Assembly (NCBI GenBank): GCA_018241405.1
Contig: JAFEDY010000002.1
Location: 1-45,981, forward strand
Reading direction: 5' to 3'
DNA: 45,981 nucleotides
DNA from: Pseudomonadota bacterium
GTDB taxonomy: Bacteria > Pseudomonadota > Gammaproteobacteria > Burkholderiales > Burkholderiaceae_C
The translations under genes were made by a program, and so were the position numbers. Under the pieces are notes generated by a model. The model saw only the letters and a list, made by a program, of their open reading frames with translations, had not been told where the DNA came from and searched no databases. Positions 1 to 8,217 of the stretch are shown piece by piece (the stretch's first letter is position 1; every line of letters begins with the position of its first letter).

Positions 1-180
1 GGCGATGACTTCGGTGGCGGCGCCCTTTTCCTTCAGGCGCAAGGCCTCTTCGACGGCGATTTCGTCGAAGGGGTTCATGCTCATCTTGACGTTGGCGATG
101 TCTACGCCCGTGCCGTCCGACTTCACGCGGACCTTCACGTTGTAGTCCACCACGCGTTTGACGGGGACCAAGACCTTCAT
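1..180 (-). CDS. etfB: Electron transfer flavoprotein beta subunit, 5' part only
   Basis: The first 60 residues read [20 protein letters not shown] and continue with a [23 protein letters not shown] segment, the typical N-terminus of EtfB. With EtfA this FAD/AMP protein collects electrons from acyl-CoA and other dehydrogenases and passes them to ETF:quinone oxidoreductase. The ATG at 180 is preceded by a strong AGGAG ribosome site. The gene runs off the left edge of the window, so its C-terminus and the expected etfA partner are not visible. A palindromic operator-like site lies 26 bp upstream of the start. Identification is by N-terminal sequence alone but is distinctive. Confidence 0.93.
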   Translation of the reverse strand, partial: MKVLVPVKRVVDYNVKVRVKSDGTGVDIANVKMSMNPFDEIAVEEALRLKEKGAATEVIA

Positions 181-205
181 TGCTGCTCCTTAAATGCCGG
201 ATTGA

Positions 206-221
206 TTGACGTACACGTAAA
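206..221. promoter_or_regulatory. Imperfect palindrome in the etfB promoter region
   Basis: TTGACGTACACGTAAA is an imperfect inverted repeat (TTGACGT / ACGTAAA, one mismatch) placed 26 bp before the etfB start. Its shape resembles palindromes used by MerR-type regulators of branched-chain amino acid and acyl-CoA catabolism (LiuR group), whose regulons often include etfBA. The regulator assignment is inference from memory of the motif. Confidence 0.4.
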
Positions 222-393
222 CCTGCTCATTCTATTGCGCACTGCAGCGTGCGGGGCATTCGACATTGCCGCAGTGCATACAGCGAAAAACGAACGATCG
301 TGCTTTTTGTGGATTATGCCAGTGAGTTCTGGCGCAGTCGAGAGGTATTGCGCACGAAATGTTTCGCCCCGGCAATGCCGGGTGCGGAGTCTC

Positions 394-1182
394 TCAGTCG
401 TGCTTCCAGGCCGGCTGGCGCTTTTCGGCGAAGGCGCGTGCGCCCTCTTGCGCCGCCTCGTCCATCATGTTGGTGGCCATGGCCTGACCGGCAATCTGGT
501 AGGCCGCATCCAGCCCCAGCTCGCGCTGCTGGTAGACCAGGGCCTTGCCCATGGCCACGGCCGTGCGCGGCTTCTGCACAATGGCCTGCACCAGCTTCTC
601 CACCTCGGCATCGAGCGCCTCGGGCGCCACCACGCGATTGACCAGCCCTTGATCCAGCGCGGTGCGCGCGTCGATGAAGTCGCCGGTGAGCAGCATCTCC
701 ATGGCCCGCTTGGCCGGCATGTTGCGCACCAGCGGCACGCTGGGCGTGGCGCAGAACAGGCCGTAGTGGATGCCGCTCGTCGCAAAGCTGGCCGCCTCGC
801 TGGCCACGGCCAGGTCGCACTGCGCCACCAGCTGGCAGCCCGCCGCCGTGGCCATGCCATGTACGCGCGCGATGACCGGCACGGGCAGCTTGTGGATGGC
901 CAGCATCATGCGGCTGCACTGGGCAAACAAGTCCTGGTACCAGGCCAGGTCGGGGTGCGCCGCCATGTCCTTGAGGTTGTGGCCGGCGCAAAACGCCTTG
1001 CCGGCGGCGGCCAGCACCACGACGCGGGCACCGTCGTCCTGCGCCACATCGGCCAGGGCGCGCTGCAGGGCCGACAGCATGTCGTAGCCCAGAGCGTTGA
1101 AGCGCGCCGGATCATTCAAGGTGAGCGTGACCACGCCGCGCGCATCGCGCGCCACCTGCAGCAGATCAGAACCGTCCGACAT
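394..1182 (-). CDS. Enoyl-CoA hydratase/isomerase-family protein lacking both usual catalytic glutamates
   Basis: This 262-residue protein has the crotonase fold signatures: an AFCAGHNLKDM oxyanion segment and HGMATAAGCQLVAQCDLAVAS. It most resembles the ECHDC3-like branch. Where classical hydratases have the two catalytic Glu (GGGCELA and PEI segments), this protein has Gln (GCQLV) and Gly (TSGIHYG). Normal hydration of enoyl-CoA is therefore doubtful; another acyl-CoA reaction or a binding role is possible. It lies 12 bp after the deacetylase-like gene on the same strand, so the two are probably cotranscribed, with etfB starting 213 bp further on. Family assignment is firm; substrate is unknown. 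Confidence 0.85.
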   Translation of the reverse strand: MSDGSDLLQVARDARGVVTLTLNDPARFNALGYDMLSALQRALADVAQDDGARVVVLAAAGKAFCAGHNLKDMAAHPDLAWYQDLFAQCSRMMLAIHKLPVPVIARVHGMATAAGCQLVAQCDLAVASEAASFATSGIHYGLFCATPSVPLVRNMPAKRAMEMLLTGDFIDARTALDQGLVNRVVAPEALDAEVEKLVQAIVQKPRTAVAMGKALVYQQRELGLDAAYQIAGQAMATNMMDEAAQEGARAFAEKRQPAWKHD

Positions 1183-1194
1183 GATGGATGCCCC

Positions 1195-2148
1195 TCACAG
1201 ATCGGCCAGCACGCGCACATGGGCTTCCACGCTGCGCGACAGCGGACCCATGACGTAGCCGCCCTCCAGGCAGGAGACGATGCGCTTGTTGGAAAAGCGC
1301 CGCGCCACGTCCTTGATGCGCATGGTGATCCAGGCGTAGTCCTGCTCGGTCAGGCCCAGCTGGCCCATGTCGTCGTCACGGTGTGCGTCGAAGCCCGCGC
1401 TGATGAAGATCATCTCGGGCTTGAACTCCTCCAGCCGCGGCATCCACATCATCTCGACGATCTCGCGCACGTCCATACCCTTGGTGTAGGCCGGCACCGG
1501 CACGTTGAGCATGTTGGGCGCGGGGTTCTGGTCGCCACAGTAAGGATAGAAGGGGTGCTGGAAGATACTGACCATGAGCGCGCGCTCATCGCCCGCCAGG
1601 ATGTCCTCGGTGCCATTGCCGTGGTGCACGTCGAAGTCCACCACGGCCACGCGCTTCAGGTTGTGGCGCTGCAGGGCGTACTTGGCGGCAACGGCCACGT
1701 TGTTGAAGAAGCAGAAACCCATGGCCTTGGACCGCGTGGCGTGATGGCCGGGCGGACGCACGCTGCAGAAGGCGTTTTCCAGCTCGCCGGCCAGCACCGC
1801 ATCCGTAGCCTCCAGGGCCGCTCCTGCAGCGCGCAGGGCAGCCGTCCAGGTGTGGCGGTTCATGGAGGTATCGGTATCGAGCTGCGTGTAGGGCGAGCCC
1901 CCGGCATCCTCCTCCTCGACCAGCATGTCGGACAGGCCGCGCAGCGCGGCAATGTGCATGCGGTCGTGCGCCAGTTCTATGTCGGCCAGCGAAGCCAGCG
2001 GTGCCTCACGATGGTCGAGCGCGTCGGCCACGCCGCTCACCAGCAGGCGGTCCTCTATGGCATCGAGCCGCGCCGGGCATTCGGGGTGTCCGGGCCCCAT
2101 TTCATGCTTGCGGCAATCGCGATGGGTGAAATAGCCCGTCTTGCTCAC
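1195..2148 (-). CDS. Histone deacetylase-family amidohydrolase (AcuC/acetylpolyamine type)
   Basis: The 317-residue product carries the arginase/deacetylase fold motifs: RPPGHHA with the paired active-site His, VAVVDFDVHHGNGTEDI with Asp/His zinc ligands, SAGFDAHRDDDMG with the other zinc Asp, and a C-terminal CLEGGYV with the catalytic-type Tyr. Bacterial members remove acetyl groups from polyamines, small amides or protein lysines. I chose the GTG at 2148 (VSKTGYFTHRDC) because a GGGGGA ribosome site sits just before it and family members begin near this point; an ATG at 2202 would add 18 unrelated residues and overlap the divergent MoxR gene. The next gene downstream is the enoyl-CoA hydratase-like protein. 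Confidence 0.88.
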   Translation of the reverse strand: MSKTGYFTHRDCRKHEMGPGHPECPARLDAIEDRLLVSGVADALDHREAPLASLADIELAHDRMHIAALRGLSDMLVEEEDAGGSPYTQLDTDTSMNRHTWTAALRAAGAALEATDAVLAGELENAFCSVRPPGHHATRSKAMGFCFFNNVAVAAKYALQRHNLKRVAVVDFDVHHGNGTEDILAGDERALMVSIFQHPFYPYCGDQNPAPNMLNVPVPAYTKGMDVREIVEMMWMPRLEEFKPEMIFISAGFDAHRDDDMGQLGLTEQDYAWITMRIKDVARRFSNKRIVSCLEGGYVMGPLSRSVEAHVRVLADL

Positions 2149-2192
2149 AGTCAATCCCCCGTGTCCTGATTGTTTTCGGATAACGTCAGGCC

Positions 2193-3113
2193 ATGCATGC
2201 ACAGAACAAGATCCGGTCCCTTTTGAACCAGCTTAACACGGTGATCACCGGGAAAAGCTTACAAGTCCAGGACTGCGTGACCTGCCTGCTCGCCGGCGGC
2301 CACCTGCTCATCGAAGACGTTCCCGGCGTCGGCAAGACCACCCTGGCCCATGCGCTGGCGCGCACCTTCGGCCTCACCTTCACGCGGGTACAGTTCACGG
2401 CCGACCTGATGCCCAGCGACCTCACGGGCGTGTCGGTGTACGAGCGCGGCACCGAGGACTTCCGCTTCCATCCCGGCCCCGTCTTCACCCAGGTCCTGCT
2501 GGCCGACGAGATCAACCGCGCCAGCCCCAAGACGCAGAGCGCACTGCTCGAAGCCATGGAAGAAAAGCAGGTCTCGGTGGAGGGCGCCACGCGCCCCCTG
2601 CCCCAGCCCTTCTTCGTTATCGCCACGCAGAATCCGTATGACCAGCTCGGCACCTTTCTGCTGCCCGAGAGCCAGCTCGACCGCTTCCTGATGCGCATCT
2701 CGCTGGGCTACCCCGACCGCGCCAGCGAGCGCCTCTTGCTGGCCGGCGGCGACCGGCGCGACATGCTGGCCGGCCTGCCGCCGCTGCTCTCGCTCCATGA
2801 ACTGGCCGAGCTGCAGCAGCAGGTGCTGGCCGTGCACACGGCCGATCCGCTGCTCGCCTATGTGCAGGATCTGATCGCCGCCACGCGCTCGGGCCGCTGG
2901 TTCGTGCAGGGCCTGTCGCCGCGCGCGGGCATCGCCCTGGTGCGCGCGGCCAAGGCCCAGGCGCTCATCGACGGGCGCGACTACGTGGCGCCCGACGACG
3001 TGCAGGCCATCCTGCCGCAGGCCATCGCCCACCGCCTGCAGCCCGTGGGCGACGCCGGGCGCGGCAGTGTGGAGCAGGTGCAAGCCATGCTCGAATCCGT
3101 CCCTCTGCCCTGA
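2193..3113 (+). CDS. MoxR-family AAA+ ATPase
   Basis: The 306-residue protein has Walker A GVGKTT at residues 45-50, Walker B LLADEIN at about 102-108 followed by RASPKTQSALLEAMEE, and the C-terminal AAA lid typical of MoxR proteins. MoxR ATPases act as chaperones for assembly or maturation of partner complexes, often with DUF58 proteins. The next gene, 22 bp downstream, is such a DUF58 protein, followed by a TgpA-type transglutaminase, which is a widespread three-gene arrangement. The gene is divergent from the deacetylase-like gene with a gap of only 44 bp, so both promoters must lie within it or overlap the coding ends. Confidence 0.95.
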   Translation: MHAQNKIRSLLNQLNTVITGKSLQVQDCVTCLLAGGHLLIEDVPGVGKTTLAHALARTFGLTFTRVQFTADLMPSDLTGVSVYERGTEDFRFHPGPVFTQVLLADEINRASPKTQSALLEAMEEKQVSVEGATRPLPQPFFVIATQNPYDQLGTFLLPESQLDRFLMRISLGYPDRASERLLLAGGDRRDMLAGLPPLLSLHELAELQQQVLAVHTADPLLAYVQDLIAATRSGRWFVQGLSPRAGIALVRAAKAQALIDGRDYVAPDDVQAILPQAIAHRLQPVGDAGRGSVEQVQAMLESVPLP

Positions 3114-3135
3114 AAGGGCTGAGAGTCTCCTGACC

Positions 3136-4155
3136 ATGCCCAGCACGCTCGAACAGCTTGCGCGCCCAGCGGTCGGCGCATCGAAGCCAGCGCCCGGGAT
3201 CGGCATCAAGAGGCGCTGGCAGCGCTGGTGGAGCGCACGCCGGCCGCGCAGCGACACGCTGGCGCTGACCCAGCGCAACGTCTACATCCTGCCCACCGCC
3301 GCGGGCTGGATGCTGGCGCTGACGCTGCTGGTGTTGCTGGTGGCGTCGATCAACTTCCAGCTCAACCTGGGTTATCTGCTGACCTTTCTGCTGGCCGGCA
3401 GCGCGGTGGTCGGCGTGCACCTGTGCCACGCCACGCTGCGCGGCCTGTCGCTGCGCCTGCTGCAGCCAGAGCCCCAATTCCTGGGCGCGGCGGCGCGCCT
3501 GCAGGTACAGCTGCACAGCAGCACAAGCGCCACACGCTATGGCATAGGCGTGGCCGTGCGCACCCGTGCCCGGGAGTGGGCCTGGACCGATGTGCCGGCC
3601 GAGGGCAGCAGCACCGTGCAGGTGGCCTTCCGGCCCGCGCGGCGCGGCCTGCAAGGCCTGCCCACGCTGATGCTGGAGACGCGCTACCCGCTGGGCACCT
3701 TCCGCGTCTGGGCGCTGTGGCGGCCCGCGGCCCAGGTGCTGGTCTACCCGCGGCCCGAGACCCCAGCGCCGCCGCTGCCGCCGGGCGAACCGCAGGCCGA
3801 CGGCGGCCCAAGCCCGGCGCGCGCCGCGGGCGAATTCGACGGCGTGCGCGCCTACCGGCGCGGCGACCCGCTGCGGCTGGTGCTCTGGAAAAAGGCCGCC
3901 CAGTCGCTGGCCACGGGCACGCATGGCCTGATCAGCCGCGACAACGCCCAGTCCCAGCGCCACGAGCTATGGCTGGACTGGGGCGCCACCGGGCTCGCCG
4001 AACCCGAGGCTCGCCTGTCGCGCCTGACCGCATGGGTGCTGCAGGCCGACCGCCTGGGCCTGGCCTACGGCCTGCGCCTGCCCGGCCGGCAGATTGCGCC
4101 GGACCATGGCGCCGCCCACCGGCGCCGCTGCCTGGAGGCGCTGGCGCTGTGCTGA
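3136..4155 (+). CDS. DUF58 domain membrane protein
   Basis: The 339-residue product has two adjacent hydrophobic segments near residues 55-95 (NVYILPTAAGWMLALTLLVL and following) and the DUF58 signature GEFDGVRAYRRGDPLRLVLWKKAA near residue 235. DUF58 proteins usually pair with MoxR ATPases and may bind or present a client; the biochemical role is unknown. The ATG at 3136 was chosen because upstream ATGs overlap the end of the MoxR gene and add residues without family resemblance. It is the second gene of the moxR-DUF58-tgpA-mltB group, with a 97-bp gap to tgpA. Confidence 0.9.
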   Translation: MPSTLEQLARPAVGASKPAPGIGIKRRWQRWWSARRPRSDTLALTQRNVYILPTAAGWMLALTLLVLLVASINFQLNLGYLLTFLLAGSAVVGVHLCHATLRGLSLRLLQPEPQFLGAAARLQVQLHSSTSATRYGIGVAVRTRAREWAWTDVPAEGSSTVQVAFRPARRGLQGLPTLMLETRYPLGTFRVWALWRPAAQVLVYPRPETPAPPLPPGEPQADGGPSPARAAGEFDGVRAYRRGDPLRLVLWKKAAQSLATGTHGLISRDNAQSQRHELWLDWGATGLAEPEARLSRLTAWVLQADRLGLAYGLRLPGRQIAPDHGAAHRRRCLEALALC

Positions 4156-4252
4156 CACTTCCATTGCCTTGGGCAAATATCGCCAAAAACCGAATACCAA
4201 CAAGCGTGAGCAGCTACACTTTTTTCTTCCTCCCACCCCCTGGAGGCAGCCC

Positions 4253-6316
4253 ATGAACCTGGCAGGCCGCCTTGACAGCCTCTCACGCCTGCCGCGCGAG
4301 GCGCGCGATGCACTGTTCCTGCTGGCCGTCGTGGCCTGCTGCATCGCGCCGCTCGCGGCCCATATACCGCCCTGGGCCAGCGCCATGGCCGCCACGCTGC
4401 TGGCCTGGCGCGGCTGGCTGGCCGCCACTGCGCGGCCGCTGCCGGGGCGCTGGGTCACGGCCGTGCTGCTGGCGCTGGTGGTGGTGCTCACGCTGCTGTC
4501 GCACGGCACCATCGTCGGGCGCGACGCGGGCGTGACGCTCGTTGCCATGCTGCTGGCACTCAAGATGCTAGAGCTGCGCGCACGGCGCGACGCCATGGTG
4601 GTGTTCTTCCTGGGCTTCTTCACACTGCTGGCCAACTTCTTCTTCTCGCAGTCGCTGCCCACGGCCGCCGTCATGCTGGTGGCGCTGCTGGGCCTGCTCA
4701 CGGCCCTGGTCAACGCCCATATGCCCGTGGGCCGCCCGCCGCTGATTCTGCCCATGCGCCAGGCCGCGCGCATGCTGCTGCTGGGCGCGCCCGTCATGGT
4801 GCTGCTGTTCCTGCTGTTTCCGCGCATGGCGCCGCTGTGGGGCATGCCCGCGGACAAACCCGGCGCGCGCACCGGCCTGTCGGGGCAGATGCGCATCGGC
4901 AGCATGGCCTCGCTGGTGCAGGACGGCAGCGTGGCGCTGCGCGTGCGCTTTGACACGCCCGGGGGCGAGGCCCCGCCGCCCCAGGAGCTGTACTTTCGCG
5001 GCCCGGTGCTCACGGCCTTCAACGGGCGCGACTGGTACGCGCTGTCCCAGCCCGAGGGCCAGGCCCTCACCAGCACCCCGCCCAGTCCGGCCCAGCTGCG
5101 CGTGCAGGGCGCGCCGCTGCGCTACGAGCTCACGCTGGAGCCGCAGCAGCGCCCCTGGCTGCTCACGCTGGACGCGGCCCGGGCCGCGCCTGAGCTGCCG
5201 CCCGGCTACCTGGCCCAGATGTCACCCGAGCTGCAGTGGAGCGCCAGCCGCCCCATCACCGGCGTGCTGCGCTACCACGCCGAGAGCTACCTGCGCTTTG
5301 CCCACGGCCCGCAGCGGCGCACGCCCGAGATGCGCGCCTACGTGCAGTTGCCCCCCGACCTGAACCCGCGCACCCGGGCCCTGGCGCTGCAGATGCTGGC
5401 CGACCCGCAACTGGCCGACAGCGGCGCGCAGGCCCTGGTGGATGCCGCGCTGCAGCGCCTGGCGCGCGGCGGCTACCAGTACACGCTGGAGCCCGGCCTG
5501 TACGGCGAGCACACGGCCGATGAGTTCTGGTTCGAACGCAAGCAGGGCTTTTGCGAGCACATCGCCTCGGCCTTCGTGGTGCTGATGCGGGCCATGGACA
5601 TACCCGCGCGTATCGTCACCGGCTACCAGGGCGGGCAGATGAACGCCATCGACGGCTACTGGACCGTGCACCAGAGCGACGCCCATGCCTGGACCGAGGT
5701 CTGGCTGGCCGGCCGCGGCTGGGTGCGCGTGGACCCCACGGGCGCCGTCGCGCCCGGCCGTGTGGGCCGGCTGCAGCGCCTGCAGGCACCGCGCGGCGCG
5801 TTCGGCAACGCCATGGCAGCGGTCGTCAGCCCCAAGCTGCTGCAGGAGCTGAACACCCTGTGGGAGGCGTTGAACAACGGCTGGAACCAATGGGTGCTCA
5901 ACTACACCCAGGGGCGCCAGCTCGACCTGCTCAGGGCGCTGGGCCTTGAGGCGCCCGACTGGCGGGACCTGGTGCGCCTCATGGGTCTGCTGATCTGCGC
6001 CGCCGCCGCCCTGGGCCTGGCCTGGGCGTTGTGGCAGCGGCGCCGCCAAGACCCCTGGCAGCAGCTGTTGCAGCGGGCACGCCAGCGCCTGGCGCGCACC
6101 GGCCTGGCGCTGCCGCCACACCTGCCGCCACGCGCCATGGCCCAGGCGGCGCGCGCCCGCCTGGGCGCGGCCGCCGAGCCCGCCGCCCAATGGCTGCTGC
6201 GCCTGGAGCAGGCGCGCTATGCCGCGCACCCCGGCGCCACCCTGCCCCGGCTGCGCCGCGAACTCGCCCGCCTACCCTGGCCCGCTGCACAATCGCGCAG
6301 CACAGGCACACCATGA
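4253..6316 (+). CDS. TgpA-type transglutaminase-like membrane protein (DUF3488/DUF4129)
   Basis: This 687-residue protein starts with about five or six hydrophobic helices (residues 20-190), followed by a periplasmic transglutaminase core with the Cys-His-Asp triad visible at C434 (QGFCEHIA), H478 (SDAHAW) and D494 (RVDPTG). A further membrane segment lies near residue 580 (LMGLLICAAAALGLAWALW) with a short cytoplasmic tail. This matches the TgpA family, a periplasmic transglutaminase essential in Pseudomonas aeruginosa. The ATG at 4253 has TGGAGG upstream. Its stop overlaps the mltB start as ATGA, which suggests translational coupling with a peptidoglycan-cleaving enzyme. Confidence 0.93.
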   Translation: MNLAGRLDSLSRLPREARDALFLLAVVACCIAPLAAHIPPWASAMAATLLAWRGWLAATARPLPGRWVTAVLLALVVVLTLLSHGTIVGRDAGVTLVAMLLALKMLELRARRDAMVVFFLGFFTLLANFFFSQSLPTAAVMLVALLGLLTALVNAHMPVGRPPLILPMRQAARMLLLGAPVMVLLFLLFPRMAPLWGMPADKPGARTGLSGQMRIGSMASLVQDGSVALRVRFDTPGGEAPPPQELYFRGPVLTAFNGRDWYALSQPEGQALTSTPPSPAQLRVQGAPLRYELTLEPQQRPWLLTLDAARAAPELPPGYLAQMSPELQWSASRPITGVLRYHAESYLRFAHGPQRRTPEMRAYVQLPPDLNPRTRALALQMLADPQLADSGAQALVDAALQRLARGGYQYTLEPGLYGEHTADEFWFERKQGFCEHIASAFVVLMRAMDIPARIVTGYQGGQMNAIDGYWTVHQSDAHAWTEVWLAGRGWVRVDPTGAVAPGRVGRLQRLQAPRGAFGNAMAAVVSPKLLQELNTLWEALNNGWNQWVLNYTQGRQLDLLRALGLEAPDWRDLVRLMGLLICAAAALGLAWALWQRRRQDPWQQLLQRARQRLARTGLALPPHLPPRAMAQAARARLGAAAEPAAQWLLRLEQARYAAHPGATLPRLRRELARLPWPAAQSRSTGTP

Positions 6317-7383
6317 AATCACTGACCGCAAAGACTATTATTTTGATAGCTGTTACCGCTTTATCCATAAGCGCTACAGCCAAAAACAGCCACAAGAAAC
6401 ACAGCGCAAAGCCGCCCTCCGCCTACCACTACGCCGAGCGCGCCGAGGCCATGCGGTTCGCCGACGACCTGGCCGAGCGCCGCGGCCTGGCCCGGGAATG
6501 GGTGCGTCAGGCCCTGGGACAGGCCAGGCTGCTGCGCGAGGTGCCGCGCCTGGTGCTGCCCCCGCCCAAGGGCGTGGCGAAGAATTGGGCCGCCTACCGC
6601 GCGCGCTTCGTCGAGCCCACCCGCATACGCGCCGGCCTGCGCTTCTGGCAGGACAACGCCGAGGCCCTGGCCCGTGCCGAGCGCGAATACGGCGTGCCGG
6701 CCGAGATCATCGTCGGCATCATCGGCGTGGAGACCCTCTACGGCCAGCACATGGGCGGCTACCGCGTGATCGACGCGCTGGCCACGCTGTCCTTCGACTT
6801 TCCCGACGCCCACCCGCGCGCGACCGAGCGGCGCGCCTTCTTCCGGGATGAGCTGGAGCAGTTTTTGAGCCTCATGGACCGCACCGGCACGGACCCCCAC
6901 GAACCGCGCGGCAGCTACGCCGGCGCCATGGGCATGGGCCAGTTCATGCCGTCGAGCTGGACACGCTGGGCCGTGGACTTCGACGGCGACGGCCGCATCG
7001 ACCTGTGGCGCAGCCCGCAGGACGCCATAGGCTCGGTGGCCAACTACTTCGTGGGCCATGGCTGGGCCGCCGGCATGCCCACGCATTTCGCCGTGGCCTT
7101 CGATGCCGAGCGCCTGCAGCTCGACGCGCTGCTGGCCCCCGACATCCTGCCGACCTTCAGCGTGGCCCGCATGGAGGCCCTGGGCGCCCGCGTGCTGGGC
7201 GAAGGCGCACGGCACCCGGGCCCGCTGGCGCTGGTCGAGCTGCAAAACGGCGCCGATGCGCCCAGCTACGTGGCGGGCACCGAGAACTTCTACGCCGTCA
7301 CGCGCTACAACTGGTCGAGCTACTACGCCATGGCGGTGATAGAGCTGGGGCGTGCGGTGGCGGCGGCGCGCCAGGCGCCCTGA
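6313..7383 (+). CDS. mltB: Lytic murein transglycosylase B
   Basis: The 356-residue product has an N-terminal export signal (MKSLTAKTIILIAVTALSIS) and the family-103 glycoside hydrolase motif with catalytic Glu140 (IIGVETLYG), followed by GYRVIDALATLSFDFP and AGAMGMGQFMPSSW. It cleaves the glycan strands of peptidoglycan to 1,6-anhydro-muropeptides in the periplasm. No lipobox cysteine is visible, so it is probably soluble rather than the E. coli-type lipoprotein. The ATG overlaps the tgpA stop by 4 bp. Unusually, the hydrophobic core of the signal sequence (residues 10-25) is encoded by a copy of a dispersed repeat found elsewhere in the window. Its end is only 9 bp from the convergent pirin gene. 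Confidence 0.93.
   Translation: MKSLTAKTIILIAVTALSISATAKNSHKKHSAKPPSAYHYAERAEAMRFADDLAERRGLAREWVRQALGQARLLREVPRLVLPPPKGVAKNWAAYRARFVEPTRIRAGLRFWQDNAEALARAEREYGVPAEIIVGIIGVETLYGQHMGGYRVIDALATLSFDFPDAHPRATERRAFFRDELEQFLSLMDRTGTDPHEPRGSYAGAMGMGQFMPSSWTRWAVDFDGDGRIDLWRSPQDAIGSVANYFVGHGWAAGMPTHFAVAFDAERLQLDALLAPDILPTFSVARMEALGARVLGEGARHPGPLALVELQNGADAPSYVAGTENFYAVTRYNWSSYYAMAVIELGRAVAAARQAP
6340..6385 (+). repeat. Dispersed repeat, copy A, inside the mltB signal-peptide region
   Basis: The AT-rich stretch beginning TTTTGATAGCTGTTACCGC and ending AAGCGCTACAGCCAAAA contains inverted GCTTT/AAGC half sites around TATCCAT. It aligns with stretches at 30541-30590, 34363-34413 and, in reverse orientation, 10797-10850. 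It is clearly less GC-rich than the surrounding gene and stays in frame. Confidence 0.75.
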
Positions 7384-7392
7384 GCCGGTTGT

Positions 7393-8103
7393 TCAAGGCG
7401 TACCGGGCGCCAGATCAAACACCAGCACCTCGGCGTCACTGCCGCGTTCCAGGCGGATCTGCGCCTCCCCTTCCAGCAGCGCCGCATCGCCGCCCGAGAG
7501 CGGCGTGCCGTTGACCTGCAGCGTGCCGCGCACCAGATGCACGTAGGCCTTGCGCCGCGGGTCTATTGCCAGCGCCGCCGACTCCGCGCCATCGAAAAGC
7601 CCGGCATACAGCGACGCATCGGCATGGACGCGCACCACGCCCGGCGCACTCGTGGGCGCGGCCACCAGGCGCAGGCGGCCGCGCTTGTCCGCCTCGGGCA
7701 CGGTGATCTGCTCATAGCTCGGCGCCATGCCATGCTCGTTGGGCTCAATCCAGATCTGCAGAAAATGCGTGGCCTGGCCCTGGGCGTGGTTGAACTCGCT
7801 GTGCATCACGCCCGTGCCCGCGCTCATGCGCTGCACGTCGCCCGGGGGAATGCCCTTGACGTTGCCCATGCTGTCCTGGTGCGCCAGCTCGCCCGACAGC
7901 ACGTAGCTGATGATCTCCATGTCGCGGTGGCCATGGGTGCCGAAGCCCGTGCCCGGGGCGATGCGGTCCTCGTTGATGACGCGCAGGTTGCCCCAGCCCC
8001 TATGGCGCGGGTCGTAGTAGCCGGCAAACGAAAAGCTGTGAAAGGAGTTGAGCCAGCCATGGTCGGCATGGCCGCGATCCTGTGACTTGCGGATGGTCAG
8101 CAT
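7393..8103 (-). CDS. Pirin-family cupin protein (YhaK-like)
   Basis: The 236-residue protein contains the pirin metal-site pattern: THGHRDMEII (HxH) and VMHSEFNH (HxE) about 43 residues later, within a double cupin fold. Pirins bind iron or another metal; some have quercetinase activity, others act in redox sensing. The start at 8103 (MLTIRKSQDRGHADHGWL) is supported by AAGGA upstream and by family N-termini; an ATG at 8187 would run into the divergent promoter. A LysR regulator gene is divergent 114 bp away, the same arrangement as yhaK/yhaJ in enterobacteria. Physiological substrate cannot be read from the sequence. Confidence 0.92.
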   Translation of the reverse strand: MLTIRKSQDRGHADHGWLNSFHSFSFAGYYDPRHRGWGNLRVINEDRIAPGTGFGTHGHRDMEIISYVLSGELAHQDSMGNVKGIPPGDVQRMSAGTGVMHSEFNHAQGQATHFLQIWIEPNEHGMAPSYEQITVPEADKRGRLRLVAAPTSAPGVVRVHADASLYAGLFDGAESAALAIDPRRKAYVHLVRGTLQVNGTPLSGGDAALLEGEAQIRLERGSDAEVLVFDLAPGTP

Positions 8104-8193
8104 GCGTTGGTCCTTGAAACGTTCGGGTTGCCGGCCACTGTAGACCCCTGGCCGCGCTTGCGGCGGCGGGGTGCCTGAAGGCATCATTCAAAC

Positions 8194-8207
8194 TGTCTGA
8201 ACAGACA
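8194..8207. promoter_or_regulatory. Perfect inverted repeat between pirin and lysR genes
   Basis: TGTCTGAACAGACA is a perfect 6-bp inverted repeat with a 2-bp centre, 10 bp upstream of the LysR start and about 90 bp upstream of the pirin start. Its position suggests a regulator site serving the divergent pair; the exact LysR T-N11-A geometry is not obvious, so assignment to this LysR protein is inference. Confidence 0.45.
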
Positions 8208-8217
8208 ATGCCTGATC

